64,000 bases of DNA from Streptomyces koelreuteriae (GCF_018604545.1 NZ_CP075896.1:7006001-7070000); one strand, 5' to 3'. Positions 24,228 to 33,308 are shown, numbered from the stretch's first letter. Translations and numbers: made by a program. The notes: generated by a model from the letters alone, not told the origin.

Positions 24228-25465
24228 CGCACCGCCCGACCGAGGAGCCACTGAGGGCCGTGCGGCCCCACCCCGTCGACTCCTGGAGCGGCCCGCCGCC
24301 CGAGCCCCGCGACGTCGACCCGGCCGTGCTGAGCGCCCTGCTGCGCCGGCACGGCTGGCTGCGGCGCGGCGGCGCCCCCGGACGCTACGGCCGCTGGACC
24401 CCGCCCGGCCCCGGCGCCGGCGGCACGAGCCTGCTGGTGCCGGAGACCCGCGCCTTCCCCGACAGCGACGACCTGCTCGGCGAGGCCCTGCTCGCCCTGT
24501 CCCGCAGCGGCTCGCCCTCCGCCCGTGAGGTCCTCGTCTCCCTCGCCGTGCCCAGCGACGAGATCCGCTGGTGGCACGACGTCCCCGCCGGGCCCGCCGG
24601 AGCGGCGTCCTGGATCGTCGAGGACGGGCTGCGCACCGCGGCCCGCCGGATGCTGCTCGCGGCGGCCCTCGCCGCACGCGCGCGGGCCGGCTATCACGGC
24701 GCCCGCCATCGCCGCTCCGCCGCCGCGTCCCTGGAGAACGTCCTCGTCGGCTCCGCCGCCGACGGCCGGCTCACCGCCTTCGTGCCCGTCGCCGACGGCC
24801 GCCCCGTGGCCGTACGCCTTCACCAGGCGCTGTACGCCGCCCGGGAGGCCATCGACTACCAGCGCGCCACGGGCGGCATGGACGCCTTCGACGCCGCGGT
24901 CGAGGCAGGGGTGAGCCATGAGCTCACCGAGGCGCTCGTCGCCCTGGTCCGGGGCACGGAGGGCGCCCGGATCGCCGTCGCCTGGGCCCCGGCGGCCGGG
25001 GTGCCCGAGGGGTGCGCGTCCTCCACCGAGCCCGTCGAGTTCTCGCCCGGCGACCTGCCGGTCCTGCGCGAGGCGGGCGCCCGCTATCTGCGCGAGGAAC
25101 CCGCCGTGCCGGTGCGGATCACCGGAGCGGTGGTGCGGCTGCGCAGGTCGGGGCCGCGCGGCGAGGGCACCGTACGGCTGCGGGTCCTGGCCGGCGCCGA
25201 GATACCGAACGTCCGGATCACTCTTGACGAGGAGGGCTACCGGATCGCCGGGCACGCCCACCTCGTCGGACTGCCGGTACGGGTGCAGGGCCGGCTGGAG
25301 AGCCGGGGCGGCTTCCGGCGCCTCACCGGCGCCCACGGCGTCGTACCCGTGCAGGTCGACGACGCCGAACGGGACCGGCTGATGAAGGCGCTGCAGGAGA
25401 ACGCCGGGATGGCGGCCTTCTTCGAGGAGGCCTGCGGAGGAGACGAGGGGGACCGCGAGGACTGA
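24224..25465 (+). CDS. Unknown partner protein of the DUF4365 gene
   Basis: A 413-residue protein from GTG 24224, with GGGAGG about 6 nt upstream inside the DUF4365 gene. No named family recognised. Visible blocks: N-terminal Trp/Arg-rich segment (LLRRHGWLRRGGAPGRYGRW), a helical block with ARAGYHGARHRRSAAASLENVLVGSAADGRLTAFVPV, then YAAREAIDYQRATGGMDAFDAAVEAGVSHELTEALVALVRGTEGARIAVAWAP. It ends in a beta-rich region with alternating charged strands (ITGAVVRLRRSGPRGEGTVRLRVL..VRITLDEEGYRIAGHAHLVGLPVRVQGRLE) that looks like an OB-like or small barrel fold. The last part is acidic (EEACGGDEGDRED). No membrane segment or signal peptide. The function probably depends on its overlapping neighbour. 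Confidence 0.7.
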   Translation: MTHRPTEEPLRAVRPHPVDSWSGPPPEPRDVDPAVLSALLRRHGWLRRGGAPGRYGRWTPPGPGAGGTSLLVPETRAFPDSDDLLGEALLALSRSGSPSAREVLVSLAVPSDEIRWWHDVPAGPAGAASWIVEDGLRTAARRMLLAAALAARARAGYHGARHRRSAAASLENVLVGSAADGRLTAFVPVADGRPVAVRLHQALYAAREAIDYQRATGGMDAFDAAVEAGVSHELTEALVALVRGTEGARIAVAWAPAAGVPEGCASSTEPVEFSPGDLPVLREAGARYLREEPAVPVRITGAVVRLRRSGPRGEGTVRLRVLAGAEIPNVRITLDEEGYRIAGHAHLVGLPVRVQGRLESRGGFRRLTGAHGVVPVQVDDAERDRLMKALQENAGMAAFFEEACGGDEGDRED

Positions 25466-25557
25466 TTTCGCGGTCGGCGGCCCGGGGTCGGTACGATCCA
25501 TACTCGTGCGCGCTCCCGTACGGCGCCGCAGCCCCACCTTCAGTCAGGAGAAGACCG

Positions 25558-27534
25558 GTGTCAGACGTCCGTGTGATCATCCAGCGCGATTCCGAGCGGG
25601 AAGAACGCGTGGTGACGACGGGCACTACGGCCGCCGAGCTCTTCGCCGGCGAGCGCTCGATCATCGCCGCGCGCGTGGCCGGCGAGCTCCGGGACCTGTC
25701 GTACGCCCTGTCCGAGGGCGACGAGGTCGAGGGCGTCGAGATCTCCTCCGAGGACGGCCTGAACATCCTGCGCCACTCCACCGCGCACGTCATGGCGCAG
25801 GCCGTGCAGGAGCTCTTCCCCGACGCCAAGCTCGGCATCGGCCCGCCCGTCAAGGACGGCTTCTACTACGACTTCGACGTCGAGAAGCCGTTCACGCCCG
25901 AGGATCTCAAGGCCATCGAGAAGAAGATGCAGGAGATCCAGAAGCGCGGGCAGAAGTTCGCCCGCCGCGCGGTCACCGACGAGGCCGCCCGCGAGGAGCT
26001 GGCCGGCGAGCCGTACAAGCTTGAGCTGATCGGCCTCAAGGGCTCCGCCTCCTCCGACGACGGCGCGGACGTCGAGGTCGGCGCCGGCGAGCTGACGATC
26101 TACGACAACCTGGACGCCAAGACCGGCGAGCTGTGCTGGAAGGACCTCTGCCGCGGTCCCCACCTGCCCTCCACCCGGAACATCCCGGCGTTCAAGCTGA
26201 TGCGCAACGCGGCCGCCTACTGGCGCGGCAGCGAGAAGAACCCCATGCTCCAGCGCATCTACGGCACCGCCTGGCCCACCAAGGACGAGCTGAAGCAGTA
26301 CCTGGAGTTCCTCGCCGAGGCCGAGAAGCGCGACCACCGCAAGCTCGGCAGCGAGCTGGACCTGTTCTCCGTCCCGGAGCAGATCGGCTCCGGCCTCGCC
26401 GTCTTCCACCCCAAGGGCGGCATCATCCGCCGGGTCATGGAGGACTACTCGCGCCGCCGCCACGAGGAAGAGGGCTACGAGTTCGTCTACACCCCGCACG
26501 CCACCAAGGGGAAGCTCTTCGAGACCTCGGGCCACCTGGACTGGTACGCCGACGGCATGTACCCGCCCATGCAGCTCGACGAGGGCGTGGACTACTACCT
26601 CAAGCCCATGAACTGCCCGATGCACAACCTGATCTTCGACGCGCGCGGCCGGTCCTACCGTGAACTGCCGCTGCGCCTCTTCGAGTTCGGGACCGTGTAC
26701 CGCTACGAGAAGTCGGGCGTCGTGCACGGCCTCACCCGGGCCCGCGGCTTCACCCAGGACGACGCGCACATCTACTGCACCCGTGAGCAGATGTCGGAGG
26801 AGCTCGACAAGACGCTCACCTTCGTCCTCGGCCTGCTGCGCGACTACGGCCTGACCGACTTCTACCTGGAGCTCTCCACCAAGGACCCGGAGAAGTTCGT
26901 CGGCTCGGACGAGGCCTGGGAGGAGGCGACCGAGACGCTGCGCCAGGTCGCCGAGAAGCAGGGGCTGCCCCTCGTGCCCGACCCGGGCGGCGCCGCCTTC
27001 TACGGCCCGAAGATCTCCGTCCAGACCAAGGACGCCATCGGCCGCACCTGGCAGATGTCGACCATCCAGCTCGACTTCAACCTGCCGGAGCGCTTCGACC
27101 TGGAGTACACCGGCGCGGACGGCGCCAAGCAGCGCCCCGTCATGATCCACCGCGCGCTGTTCGGCTCGATCGAGCGCTTCTTCGCGGTGCTCCTCGAGCA
27201 CTACGCGGGCGCCTTCCCGGCGTGGCTGGCCCCGGTCCAGGCGGTCGGCATCCCGATCGGCGACGCGCACGTCGAGTACCTGGAGAAGTTCGCGGCGGCG
27301 GCCAAGCGGAAGGGTCTGCGCGTCGAGGTGGACTCCTCCTCCGACCGCATGCAGAAGAAGATCCGCAACGCCCAGAAGCAGAAGGTGCCCTTCATGGTCA
27401 TCGCGGGCGACGAGGACATGTCCCACGAGTCCGTGTCCTTCCGCTACCGCGACGGCTCGCAGGAGAACGGCATCCCCTTCGACGAGGCGATCGCCAAGAT
27501 CCAGAAGGTCGTCGAGGAGCGGGCGCAGGTCTGA
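25558..27534 (+). CDS. thrS: Threonyl-tRNA synthetase
   Basis: A 658-residue protein from GTG 25558, with AGGAG 8 nt upstream. It has the full class II ThrRS order: N-terminal TGS domain (1-~65), editing domain with HSTAHVMAQAV (~72-82), catalytic core with the zinc-binding Cys in MNCPMH (~351-355), motif 2 (RYEKSGVVHGLTRARGF) and motif 3 (MIHRALFGSIERF, ~529-541), and the anticodon-binding domain to the end. It charges tRNA-Thr and clears mischarged Ser-tRNA-Thr. A TACGAT hexamer at 25492-25497 may be the -10. No T-box leader is visible in the short upstream gap. Confidence 0.98.
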   Translation: MSDVRVIIQRDSEREERVVTTGTTAAELFAGERSIIAARVAGELRDLSYALSEGDEVEGVEISSEDGLNILRHSTAHVMAQAVQELFPDAKLGIGPPVKDGFYYDFDVEKPFTPEDLKAIEKKMQEIQKRGQKFARRAVTDEAAREELAGEPYKLELIGLKGSASSDDGADVEVGAGELTIYDNLDAKTGELCWKDLCRGPHLPSTRNIPAFKLMRNAAAYWRGSEKNPMLQRIYGTAWPTKDELKQYLEFLAEAEKRDHRKLGSELDLFSVPEQIGSGLAVFHPKGGIIRRVMEDYSRRRHEEEGYEFVYTPHATKGKLFETSGHLDWYADGMYPPMQLDEGVDYYLKPMNCPMHNLIFDARGRSYRELPLRLFEFGTVYRYEKSGVVHGLTRARGFTQDDAHIYCTREQMSEELDKTLTFVLGLLRDYGLTDFYLELSTKDPEKFVGSDEAWEEATETLRQVAEKQGLPLVPDPGGAAFYGPKISVQTKDAIGRTWQMSTIQLDFNLPERFDLEYTGADGAKQRPVMIHRALFGSIERFFAVLLEHYAGAFPAWLAPVQAVGIPIGDAHVEYLEKFAAAAKRKGLRVEVDSSSDRMQKKIRNAQKQKVPFMVIAGDEDMSHESVSFRYRDGSQENGIPFDEAIAKIQKVVEERAQV

Positions 27535-27548
27535 TCACACGGCACATG

Positions 27549-27576
27549 GGCCCCCGGGGAGATCCCGGGGGCCTTT
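27549..27576 (+). terminator. Terminator after thrS
   Basis: Perfect 10-bp arms 27549-27558 and 27564-27573 around GAGAT, followed by TTT. Confidence 0.75.
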
Positions 27577-27599
27577 GCCGTCACCCCAGCTCGACGCCA

Positions 27600-27605
27600 T
27601 ATGCT
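27600..27605 (+). promoter_or_regulatory. -10 hexamer TATGCT, probable leaderless promoter of the HIT gene
   Basis: TATGCT ends 7 nt before ATG 27613, and there is no Shine-Dalgarno sequence. A possible -35 TTGCCG is at 27575-27580 with a 19-nt spacer. Confidence 0.4.
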
Positions 27606-27612
27606 GCACTGC

Positions 27613-28161
27613 ATGACGAGTGAGCCGGAGCAGCAGCTGGGAGTGGGGACGCAGGACGCGTTCCAGCGTCTGTGGACGCCCCATCGGATGGCCTACATCC
27701 AGGGCGAGAACAAGCCGACCGGCCCGGGTGCCGGCGACGGCTGCCCCTTCTGCTCGATCCCGGCCAAATCCGACGAGGACGGGCTGGTCGTCCGGCGCGG
27801 CGAGCAGGTCTACGCGGTGCTCAACCTCTATCCGTACAACGGCGGCCACCTGATGACCGTGCCCTACCGGCACGTCGCCGACTACACGGACCTCACGGCG
27901 GGGGAGACCGCCGAACTCGGCGAGCTGACCAAGCAGGCGATGACCGCCCTGCGCACCGCTTCCGGCGCGCACGGCTTCAACATCGGCATGAACCAGGGCA
28001 CGGTGGCGGGCGCGGGCATCGCGGCCCACCTCCACCAGCACATCGTGCCCCGCTGGGGCGGGGACACGAACTTCATGCCGGTGGTGGGACATACGCGGGT
28101 GCTGCCGCAGCTCTTGGCGGACACCCGGAAGATGCTGGCGGAGGCCTGGCCGTCGGCTTAG
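27613..28161 (+). CDS. HIT-family hydrolase/phosphorylase (Ap4A phosphorylase-like)
   Basis: A 182-residue protein from ATG 27613; an in-frame ATG at 27601 overlaps the predicted -10 and is less likely. The HIT triad HLHQHIVPRW lies near residues 142-151. CPFC near residues 52-55 starts the fold, and NLYPYNGGHLMTVPYRHVADYTDL is the typical nucleotide-binding face. In mycobacteria the equivalent gene (Rv2613c) also sits next to thrS and the PI-phosphate synthase gene and encodes an Ap4A phosphorylase. That activity is the best guess here. Confidence 0.85.
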   Translation: MTSEPEQQLGVGTQDAFQRLWTPHRMAYIQGENKPTGPGAGDGCPFCSIPAKSDEDGLVVRRGEQVYAVLNLYPYNGGHLMTVPYRHVADYTDLTAGETAELGELTKQAMTALRTASGAHGFNIGMNQGTVAGAGIAAHLHQHIVPRWGGDTNFMPVVGHTRVLPQLLADTRKMLAEAWPSA

Positions 28162-28280
28162 CCTGCGGGCAGTCGTGCCTCCCCCAGTGCCTCAAGGGCC
28201 TGGGCGGTGCCCCCAGGGCGGCACGGGTGGGCGCAGGCGGCACCCCGCAGCGCCGGGTTGCGCACCCACCCCGCCTCAGC
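28162..28280. repeat. Dispersed intergenic repeat element, copy C (longest)
   Basis: Contains the same GGCGGCACGGGTGGGCGCAG core and flanks as copies A and B. The loop of its first hairpin is expanded by about 30 bp, itself partly self-complementary (CCCCCAGTGCC...GGTGCCCCCAG). It begins right after the HIT stop codon and fills most of the gap to the convergent membrane-protein gene. Confidence 0.75.
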
Positions 28281-28303
28281 CGCAGCGCAGGGCGACCTAA
28301 CAA

Positions 28304-29959
28304 CTAGGCATCGTAGACATCCGCCTTCTTCGGCGAAGCCTCCTGCACGGCCCCGCTCAGCGCCGCCGACCTGGACCCGAACTTCTCCACATCCACCCCG
28401 TTCTCCCGCAGCACCTTCAGCGCCGCCGCATGCACCGTACGCAGCACAGGCGTAGCCGCACGCAACGCGTCGTCGGCCATGAAGCGGTGCCGCCACGGCT
28501 GGTCGGCCCACGAGTGCCGCAGACCGAACGGCTCCGGGAGCGTCAGACTGCCGCCGAGCCAGTTCAGCAGCGGCGGGTACCAGGTCAGCGGGGCGCGCGC
28601 GGCCAGCCGTACCACCTCGTCGGCGTCGATCAGGGGGAGCTTCACGGTGCGGGTCTCCCAGAAGCGGAGAGCCTTCTGCACCGCCTTCTCCTTGGCCGCG
28701 GGCTTCTCGTTGAACAGGGGGTTGACCGGCCCCAGCGCGTGCCCGGTGACCTCGATGCGCAGGGTGTCGTGCAGCACGGTCACCGTGATCAGCATCGTGA
28801 TCACCAGATGGCCGTCCCAGAGGGTCCACTGCACACCGAGGTAGTGCCGGTCGCCGCTGCCGAACTGCTGCTTGTTGCAGATGTCCTGTATGGCGTGCGT
28901 CCGGACCGTGTACGCGTCGACGTCCGTGCCGCTCGGCCGGGACACATCCGTCGCCTTCTCGCCGATCGGGGTGACGATCCAGTGCGTGATGGACGGCTTG
29001 GGGAAGCCGCCGGTGTTGATGGACGTGCGCTCCAGCATGCCCAGGCCGCCCTGGATCGCCACGATGACGTCCCAGCTGCGGAAGGGGTGGAACTCCTTGT
29101 CCGGGTCGGCGGAGACCAGCTCCTCGGCCAGCTGCCAGCTGCCCCAGCGCGTGCCCATGCCGAGTATGCCCTTGGGGCCGGCGTAGAAGACCGAGTTGGA
29201 CCGCTGCTCGGCGCCGAGACGGGCCAGCTCCTTGCGGACCTGCTCGGCCGCGTCGCCCGGGTTGCCCGGAACGGCCTCGGGGATCTTGGCGCCCACGCCG
29301 CCGCCCGACAGCAGGCTCGACCAGCGCTCCCGCAGGTCACGGGCGGTCCGCTCGCAGATCTGCTTGGCCCAGAACCAGCCGACGACCGGCATGATGATCG
29401 CCGCGCGCGCGTACCAGGCCCAGAATCCCGTGAAGGGCATCTTGATCAGGAACAGCACGGCGAGCGCGCCCACCGCGACCAGCAGGGTCGTGGCGAGGGC
29501 ACCGGCGCGCTTGTCCTCGCGCTTGGCCATGGTGGTGCGCAGCGTGAACACCAGCAGCCACACGAGGAAGCCCGGCAGGAAGAGCACCCCGCAGATGACC
29601 GTGATCGCCGAGAGCCAGTTGTCGCGGTCGCGGCGGATGCGGTGGGCCGCCAGGCAGTGCTCCACGACGACCTGGGGTTCGATGCCGAAGGACTGGATGA
29701 CGGGGGCGCGCCCGGCGCCCAGCATCCGGTCGATGACGGCGCGGGAGAAGGCCTCGCCGAACCTGGGACGGAAGATCTTCGCCCAGGGACGCGGTGGTTT
29801 CACCTTCGACTGGTGCCACTCGTTGTCGGCGTTCAGGATCTTGGTGACCTCGTCGTCCCGGTACGCCGCCGCGGCCAGTGCGTAGGTCGCCGCCGTCTGC
29901 CCAGCCGAACCCGCCAGAGGCACCTGGGCCCCCGGGCTGAAGTCGAATCCGTCTGTCAC
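28304..29959 (-). CDS. Membrane protein of unknown function
   Basis: A 551-residue protein from GTG 29959, which has a G-rich stretch (GGGGGCGG) a few nt upstream; ATG 29971 would add four residues. After a cytoplasmic N-terminus with RPWAKIFRPRFGEAFSRAVIDRML, there are four hydrophobic segments between about residues 118 and 215 (ITVICGVLFLPGFLVWLLVFTLR, TTLLVAVGALAVLFLI, WAWYARAAIIMPVVGWFWA). A long soluble domain (~220-551) contains NSVFYAGPKGILGMGTRWGSWQLAEELV, DIVGIQ-like strands and a further hydrophobic strand (LVITMLITVTVLHDTLRIEV). No known domain recognised. Similar proteins appear in Streptomyces genomes only as hypothetical proteins. It is convergent with the HIT gene. Confidence 0.75.
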   Translation of the reverse strand: MTDGFDFSPGAQVPLAGSAGQTAATYALAAAAYRDDEVTKILNADNEWHQSKVKPPRPWAKIFRPRFGEAFSRAVIDRMLGAGRAPVIQSFGIEPQVVVEHCLAAHRIRRDRDNWLSAITVICGVLFLPGFLVWLLVFTLRTTMAKREDKRAGALATTLLVAVGALAVLFLIKMPFTGFWAWYARAAIIMPVVGWFWAKQICERTARDLRERWSSLLSGGGVGAKIPEAVPGNPGDAAEQVRKELARLGAEQRSNSVFYAGPKGILGMGTRWGSWQLAEELVSADPDKEFHPFRSWDVIVAIQGGLGMLERTSINTGGFPKPSITHWIVTPIGEKATDVSRPSGTDVDAYTVRTHAIQDICNKQQFGSGDRHYLGVQWTLWDGHLVITMLITVTVLHDTLRIEVTGHALGPVNPLFNEKPAAKEKAVQKALRFWETRTVKLPLIDADEVVRLAARAPLTWYPPLLNWLGGSLTLPEPFGLRHSWADQPWRHRFMADDALRAATPVLRTVHAAALKVLRENGVDVEKFGSRSAALSGAVQEASPKKADVYDA

Positions 29960-30142
29960 TGCCGCCCCCATCGCTGCCGCATCCGCATCTGCGGCCTTCC
30001 CGACTTCCGCGCTCCGCACACCTGTTGATCAGGTCATCAGCGTATCCGCACGCGCCGACATCCGTCGGCGGGCGGCCGTCAAGCCGCCCGCCGGTGCGGA
30101 GGGAAGCCCTCACGAGGGCCACTTGGAGGCGCCGGGCGCGAA

Positions 30143-32341
30143 CTACGAGGCCTTGCGCGCCTCTTCACGCACCCGTTCCGCGACCTGTGGAGGCATCGGT
30201 TCGTGCCGCGCGTAACGGCGGCTGAACCGCGCCGTCCCGTGCGACAGCGACCGCAGGTCGACCGAGTACCGGCCGATCTCGATCTCGGGCACCTCGGCCC
30301 GGATCACCGTGCGCCCGCCGGGCGTCTGCTCGGTGCCGAGCACCCGGCCGCGCCGCCCCGACAGGTCGCTCATCACGGCACCCACGAAGTCGTCGCCGAC
30401 CAGCACCGACACCTCGGCCACCGGCTCCAGCAGATGGATCCGTGCCTCGGACGCCGCCTCCCGCAGCGCGAGCGCGCCGGCCGTCTGGAACGCCGCGTCG
30501 GAGGAGTCCACCGAGTGCGCCTTGCCGTCCAGGAGGGTCACCCGTACGTCGATGAGCGGATGCCCGGCGGCGACTCCCTTGGCGGCCTGGGACCGTACGC
30601 CCTTCTCCACCGACGGGATGAACTGCCGCGGCACCGCCCCGCCGACGACCTTGTCGACGAACTCGATGCCGGAGCCGCCCGGCAGCGGTTCGACCTCGAT
30701 CTCGCAGATGGCGAACTGACCGTGCCCGCCGGACTGCTTGACGTGCCGGCCGCGTCCGCCCGACCTGTCCGCGAAGGTCTCGCGCAGGGACACCTTGTGC
30801 GGCACGACGTCGACCTGGACGCCGTAGCGGCTGCGCAGCCGTTCCAGGGCGACGTCGGCGTGCGCCTCGCCCAGGCACCACAGGACCACCTGGTGGGTGT
30901 CCTGGTTCTGTTCGAGCCGCATCGTCGGATCCTCGGCCACCAGCCGGGCCAGGCCCTGGGAGAGCTTGTCCTCGTCCGGCTTGCTGTGCGCCTGGATGGC
31001 CAGCGGCAGCAGCGGGTCGGGCATCTGCCACGGCTCCATGAGCAGCGGATCGTCCTTGGCGGACAGGGTGTCCCCGGTCTCGGCGCGGCTCAGCTTGGCC
31101 ACACAGGCCAGGTCGCCCGCGATGACGTGCGACACCGGCCGCTGCTGCTTGCCGAAGGGGGTGGACAGGGCGCCGATCCGCTCGTCGACGTCGTGGTCCT
31201 CGTGGCCCCGGTCGGACAGTCCGTGCCCGGAGACGTGGACCGTCTGGTCGGCCCTGAGGGTGCCGGAGAACAGGCGGATCAGCGACAGCCGGCCGACGTA
31301 GGGGTCGGAGGAGGTCTTCACGACCTCCGCGACCAGCGGCGCGTCCGGGTCGCAGGGCCTGAGCTCGCGCGGCTTGCCGTCGATCGTGGTCACCCGCACC
31401 GTCTCGTGCTCCAGCGGCGTCGGGAAACCCCGCGTGATCAGCTCCAGCACCTCCACCGTGCCGAGCCCCTGCCGGCCGCCGTCGGACGCGGGGGCGGCGG
31501 CCAGGACGGGGAAGAAGACCCCGCGCGCGACGGCCCGCTCCAGGTCCTCGATCAGCGTCCCGACGTCGATCTGCTCCCCGCCGAGATAGCGGTCCATGAG
31601 GGTCTCGTCCTCGCTCTCCGAGATGATCCCCTCGATCAGCCGGTTGCGGGCCTCCTCGATCAGCGGCAGCTCGTCCTCGCCCGGCTCCGACTCCTTGCGC
31701 TCGCCGGTCGAGTAGTCGAACAGCTTCTGCGACAGCAGCCCGATCAGACCGGTCACGGGCGCGTGCCCGTCCGGTGCCTGCGGGCCGTGCAGGGGCAGGT
31801 ATAGCGGCAGGACAGCGTCGGGGTCGTCCGCGCCGAAGGCCTCGGCGCAGATCCGCGTCATCTCCTCGAAGTCGGCGCGCGCCGCCTCCAGGTGCGTGAC
31901 GACGATGGCCCGGGGCATGCCCACGGCCGCGCACTCCTCCCAGACCATGCGGGTCGAGCCGTCCACGCCGTCCGAGGCCGAGACGACGAAGAGGGCCGCG
32001 TCCGCCGCTCGCAGACCGGCCCTGAGCTCACCGACGAAGTCGGCGTATCCGGGGGTGTCGAGAACATTGACCTTGATGCCGTCCCATTCGACGGGCACCA
32101 GGGAGAGCTGTACCGAGCGCTGCTGCCGGTGCTCGATCTCGTCGTAGTCGGAGACGGTGCCGCCGTCCTCCACACGGCCCGCCCGGTTCACCGCCCCCGC
32201 TGTGAGCGCGAGGGCTTCCACCAACGTGGTCTTGCCCGATCCGGAGTGGCCGACCAGCACCACATTCCGTACGGACTGAGGGTGGTCGGCCGCTAGCGCC
32301 CTGCCGGCGGCCCCAGGGTGTGTCTGTCCTTTGTCGCCCAT
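30143..32341 (-). CDS. Elongation factor G-like GTPase (EF-G2)
   Basis: A 732-residue protein from ATG 32341, with GGGAGG about 10 nt upstream. The G domain has P-loop GHSGSGKTT (31-39) and DTPGYADF (G3). The G4 motif that should read NKxD is VTHLEAARAD, so base recognition is altered. Domain II (GTLRADQTVHVSG), domain IV and the EF-G C-terminus (FSRRYARHEPMPPQVAERVREEA) follow. This matches actinobacterial EF-G2 proteins. The M. smegmatis EF-G2 is reported, as I recall, to bind GTP but not to support translation as EF-G does. It is transcribed divergently from pgsA. Confidence 0.88.
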   Translation of the reverse strand: MGDKGQTHPGAAGRALAADHPQSVRNVVLVGHSGSGKTTLVEALALTAGAVNRAGRVEDGGTVSDYDEIEHRQQRSVQLSLVPVEWDGIKVNVLDTPGYADFVGELRAGLRAADAALFVVSASDGVDGSTRMVWEECAAVGMPRAIVVTHLEAARADFEEMTRICAEAFGADDPDAVLPLYLPLHGPQAPDGHAPVTGLIGLLSQKLFDYSTGERKESEPGEDELPLIEEARNRLIEGIISESEDETLMDRYLGGEQIDVGTLIEDLERAVARGVFFPVLAAAPASDGGRQGLGTVEVLELITRGFPTPLEHETVRVTTIDGKPRELRPCDPDAPLVAEVVKTSSDPYVGRLSLIRLFSGTLRADQTVHVSGHGLSDRGHEDHDVDERIGALSTPFGKQQRPVSHVIAGDLACVAKLSRAETGDTLSAKDDPLLMEPWQMPDPLLPLAIQAHSKPDEDKLSQGLARLVAEDPTMRLEQNQDTHQVVLWCLGEAHADVALERLRSRYGVQVDVVPHKVSLRETFADRSGGRGRHVKQSGGHGQFAICEIEVEPLPGGSGIEFVDKVVGGAVPRQFIPSVEKGVRSQAAKGVAAGHPLIDVRVTLLDGKAHSVDSSDAAFQTAGALALREAASEARIHLLEPVAEVSVLVGDDFVGAVMSDLSGRRGRVLGTEQTPGGRTVIRAEVPEIEIGRYSVDLRSLSHGTARFSRRYARHEPMPPQVAERVREEARKAS

Positions 32342-32615
32342 GATCCTGCCTCCCGTGCACGGTGAGGTCACTGTGGGCGCGGACACGCGGAATCCGCGTG
32401 CATGGCGGCTCCGGCGACGCCCGCGGTTATTCGAGCTTTCCACTCCCGTCACGGTGCGTCCATACGAAGGACGCGATCGCGCCGCCCACCAGCGCCGCGC
32501 CGGATCCACCGCAGGGGTCCGGGTGCCCGCCCCTCGGCCACGCGCGCGCGTGGCTACGATGGGCCAGCCGGTGGCCAGCAGGGGCCATGCGGCGACACCG
32601 ACCCTCGGGAAGGCC

Positions 32616-33308
32616 ATGCTGAACAAGTACGCGCGTGCATTCTTCACGCGTGTCCTCACACCGTTCGCCGCGTTTCTCATCCGGCTGGGCGTCAGCCCCG
32701 ACGCCGTCACGCTCATCGGCACCGCCGGTGTGGTCGCGGGCGCGCTGGTCTTCTACCCCATGGGCGAGTTCTTCTGGGGCACGATCGTGATCACACTCTT
32801 CGTGTTCTCCGACCTCGTCGACGGCAACATGGCCCGCCAGCTCGGCCGCTCCAGCCGCTGGGGCGCCTTCCTGGACTCCACGCTCGACCGGGTCGCCGAC
32901 GGCGCGATCTTCGCCGGCTTCATCCTCTGGTACGCCGGGGGCGGCGACGATCTCGTCCTGTGCGCCGTCTCGATCTTCTGCCTGGCCAGCGGCCAGGTGG
33001 TGTCGTACACCAAGGCCCGCGGCGAGTCGATCGGTCTGCCGGTCGCCGTCAACGGGCTCGTCGAGCGGGCCGAGCGGCTGGTGATCTCGCTGGTCGCGGC
33101 CGGGCTCGCGGGCCTGCACGGGTTCGGTGTGCCCGGCATCCAGTACCTGCTGCCCGTCGCCCTGTGGATCGTCGCCGTGGGCAGCCTCGTCACGCTGATC
33201 CAGCGGGTCGTCACGGTCCGCCGGGAGTCCGCCGAGGCCGAGGCCGCCGCGCAGGACAATGAGGGCAAGCAGCACAACGCCTCTCACGGGAGCGAGGCGG
33301 CCACGTGA
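32616..33308 (+). CDS. pgsA: Phosphatidylinositol phosphate synthase (CDP-alcohol phosphatidyltransferase)
   Basis: A 230-residue protein from ATG 32616; GGGAAGG ends 2 nt before it. An upstream in-frame ATG at 32563 is possible but less likely, since MLNKYARAFFTRVLTPFAAFLIRLGVSPDAVT is the usual N-terminus. The CDP-alcohol motif DGNMARQLGRSSRWGAFLDSTLDR (~73-96) is complete with its three catalytic Asp positions. Six membrane segments. It joins CDP-diacylglycerol to inositol-phosphate, the first step toward PI and PI-mannosides. First gene of the pgsA-patA-pimA operon. Confidence 0.93.
   Translation: MLNKYARAFFTRVLTPFAAFLIRLGVSPDAVTLIGTAGVVAGALVFYPMGEFFWGTIVITLFVFSDLVDGNMARQLGRSSRWGAFLDSTLDRVADGAIFAGFILWYAGGGDDLVLCAVSIFCLASGQVVSYTKARGESIGLPVAVNGLVERAERLVISLVAAGLAGLHGFGVPGIQYLLPVALWIVAVGSLVTLIQRVVTVRRESAEAEAAAQDNEGKQHNASHGSEAAT

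Noticed and set aside
25466..25557. T-box or other riboswitch before thrS
   Set aside because: The gap is only 92 bp and shows no specifier-loop or antiterminator structure.
25561..27426. A long frame antisense to thrS (and similar ones antisense to relA, hisS, the 16.9-kb lyase and the lasso cyclase)
   Set aside because: Same compositional artefact. The sense strand carries clear family motifs.
30143..32341. Tetracycline ribosomal-protection protein
   Set aside because: The degenerate G4 motif and position beside core genes fit actinobacterial EF-G2 better than TetM-type proteins.
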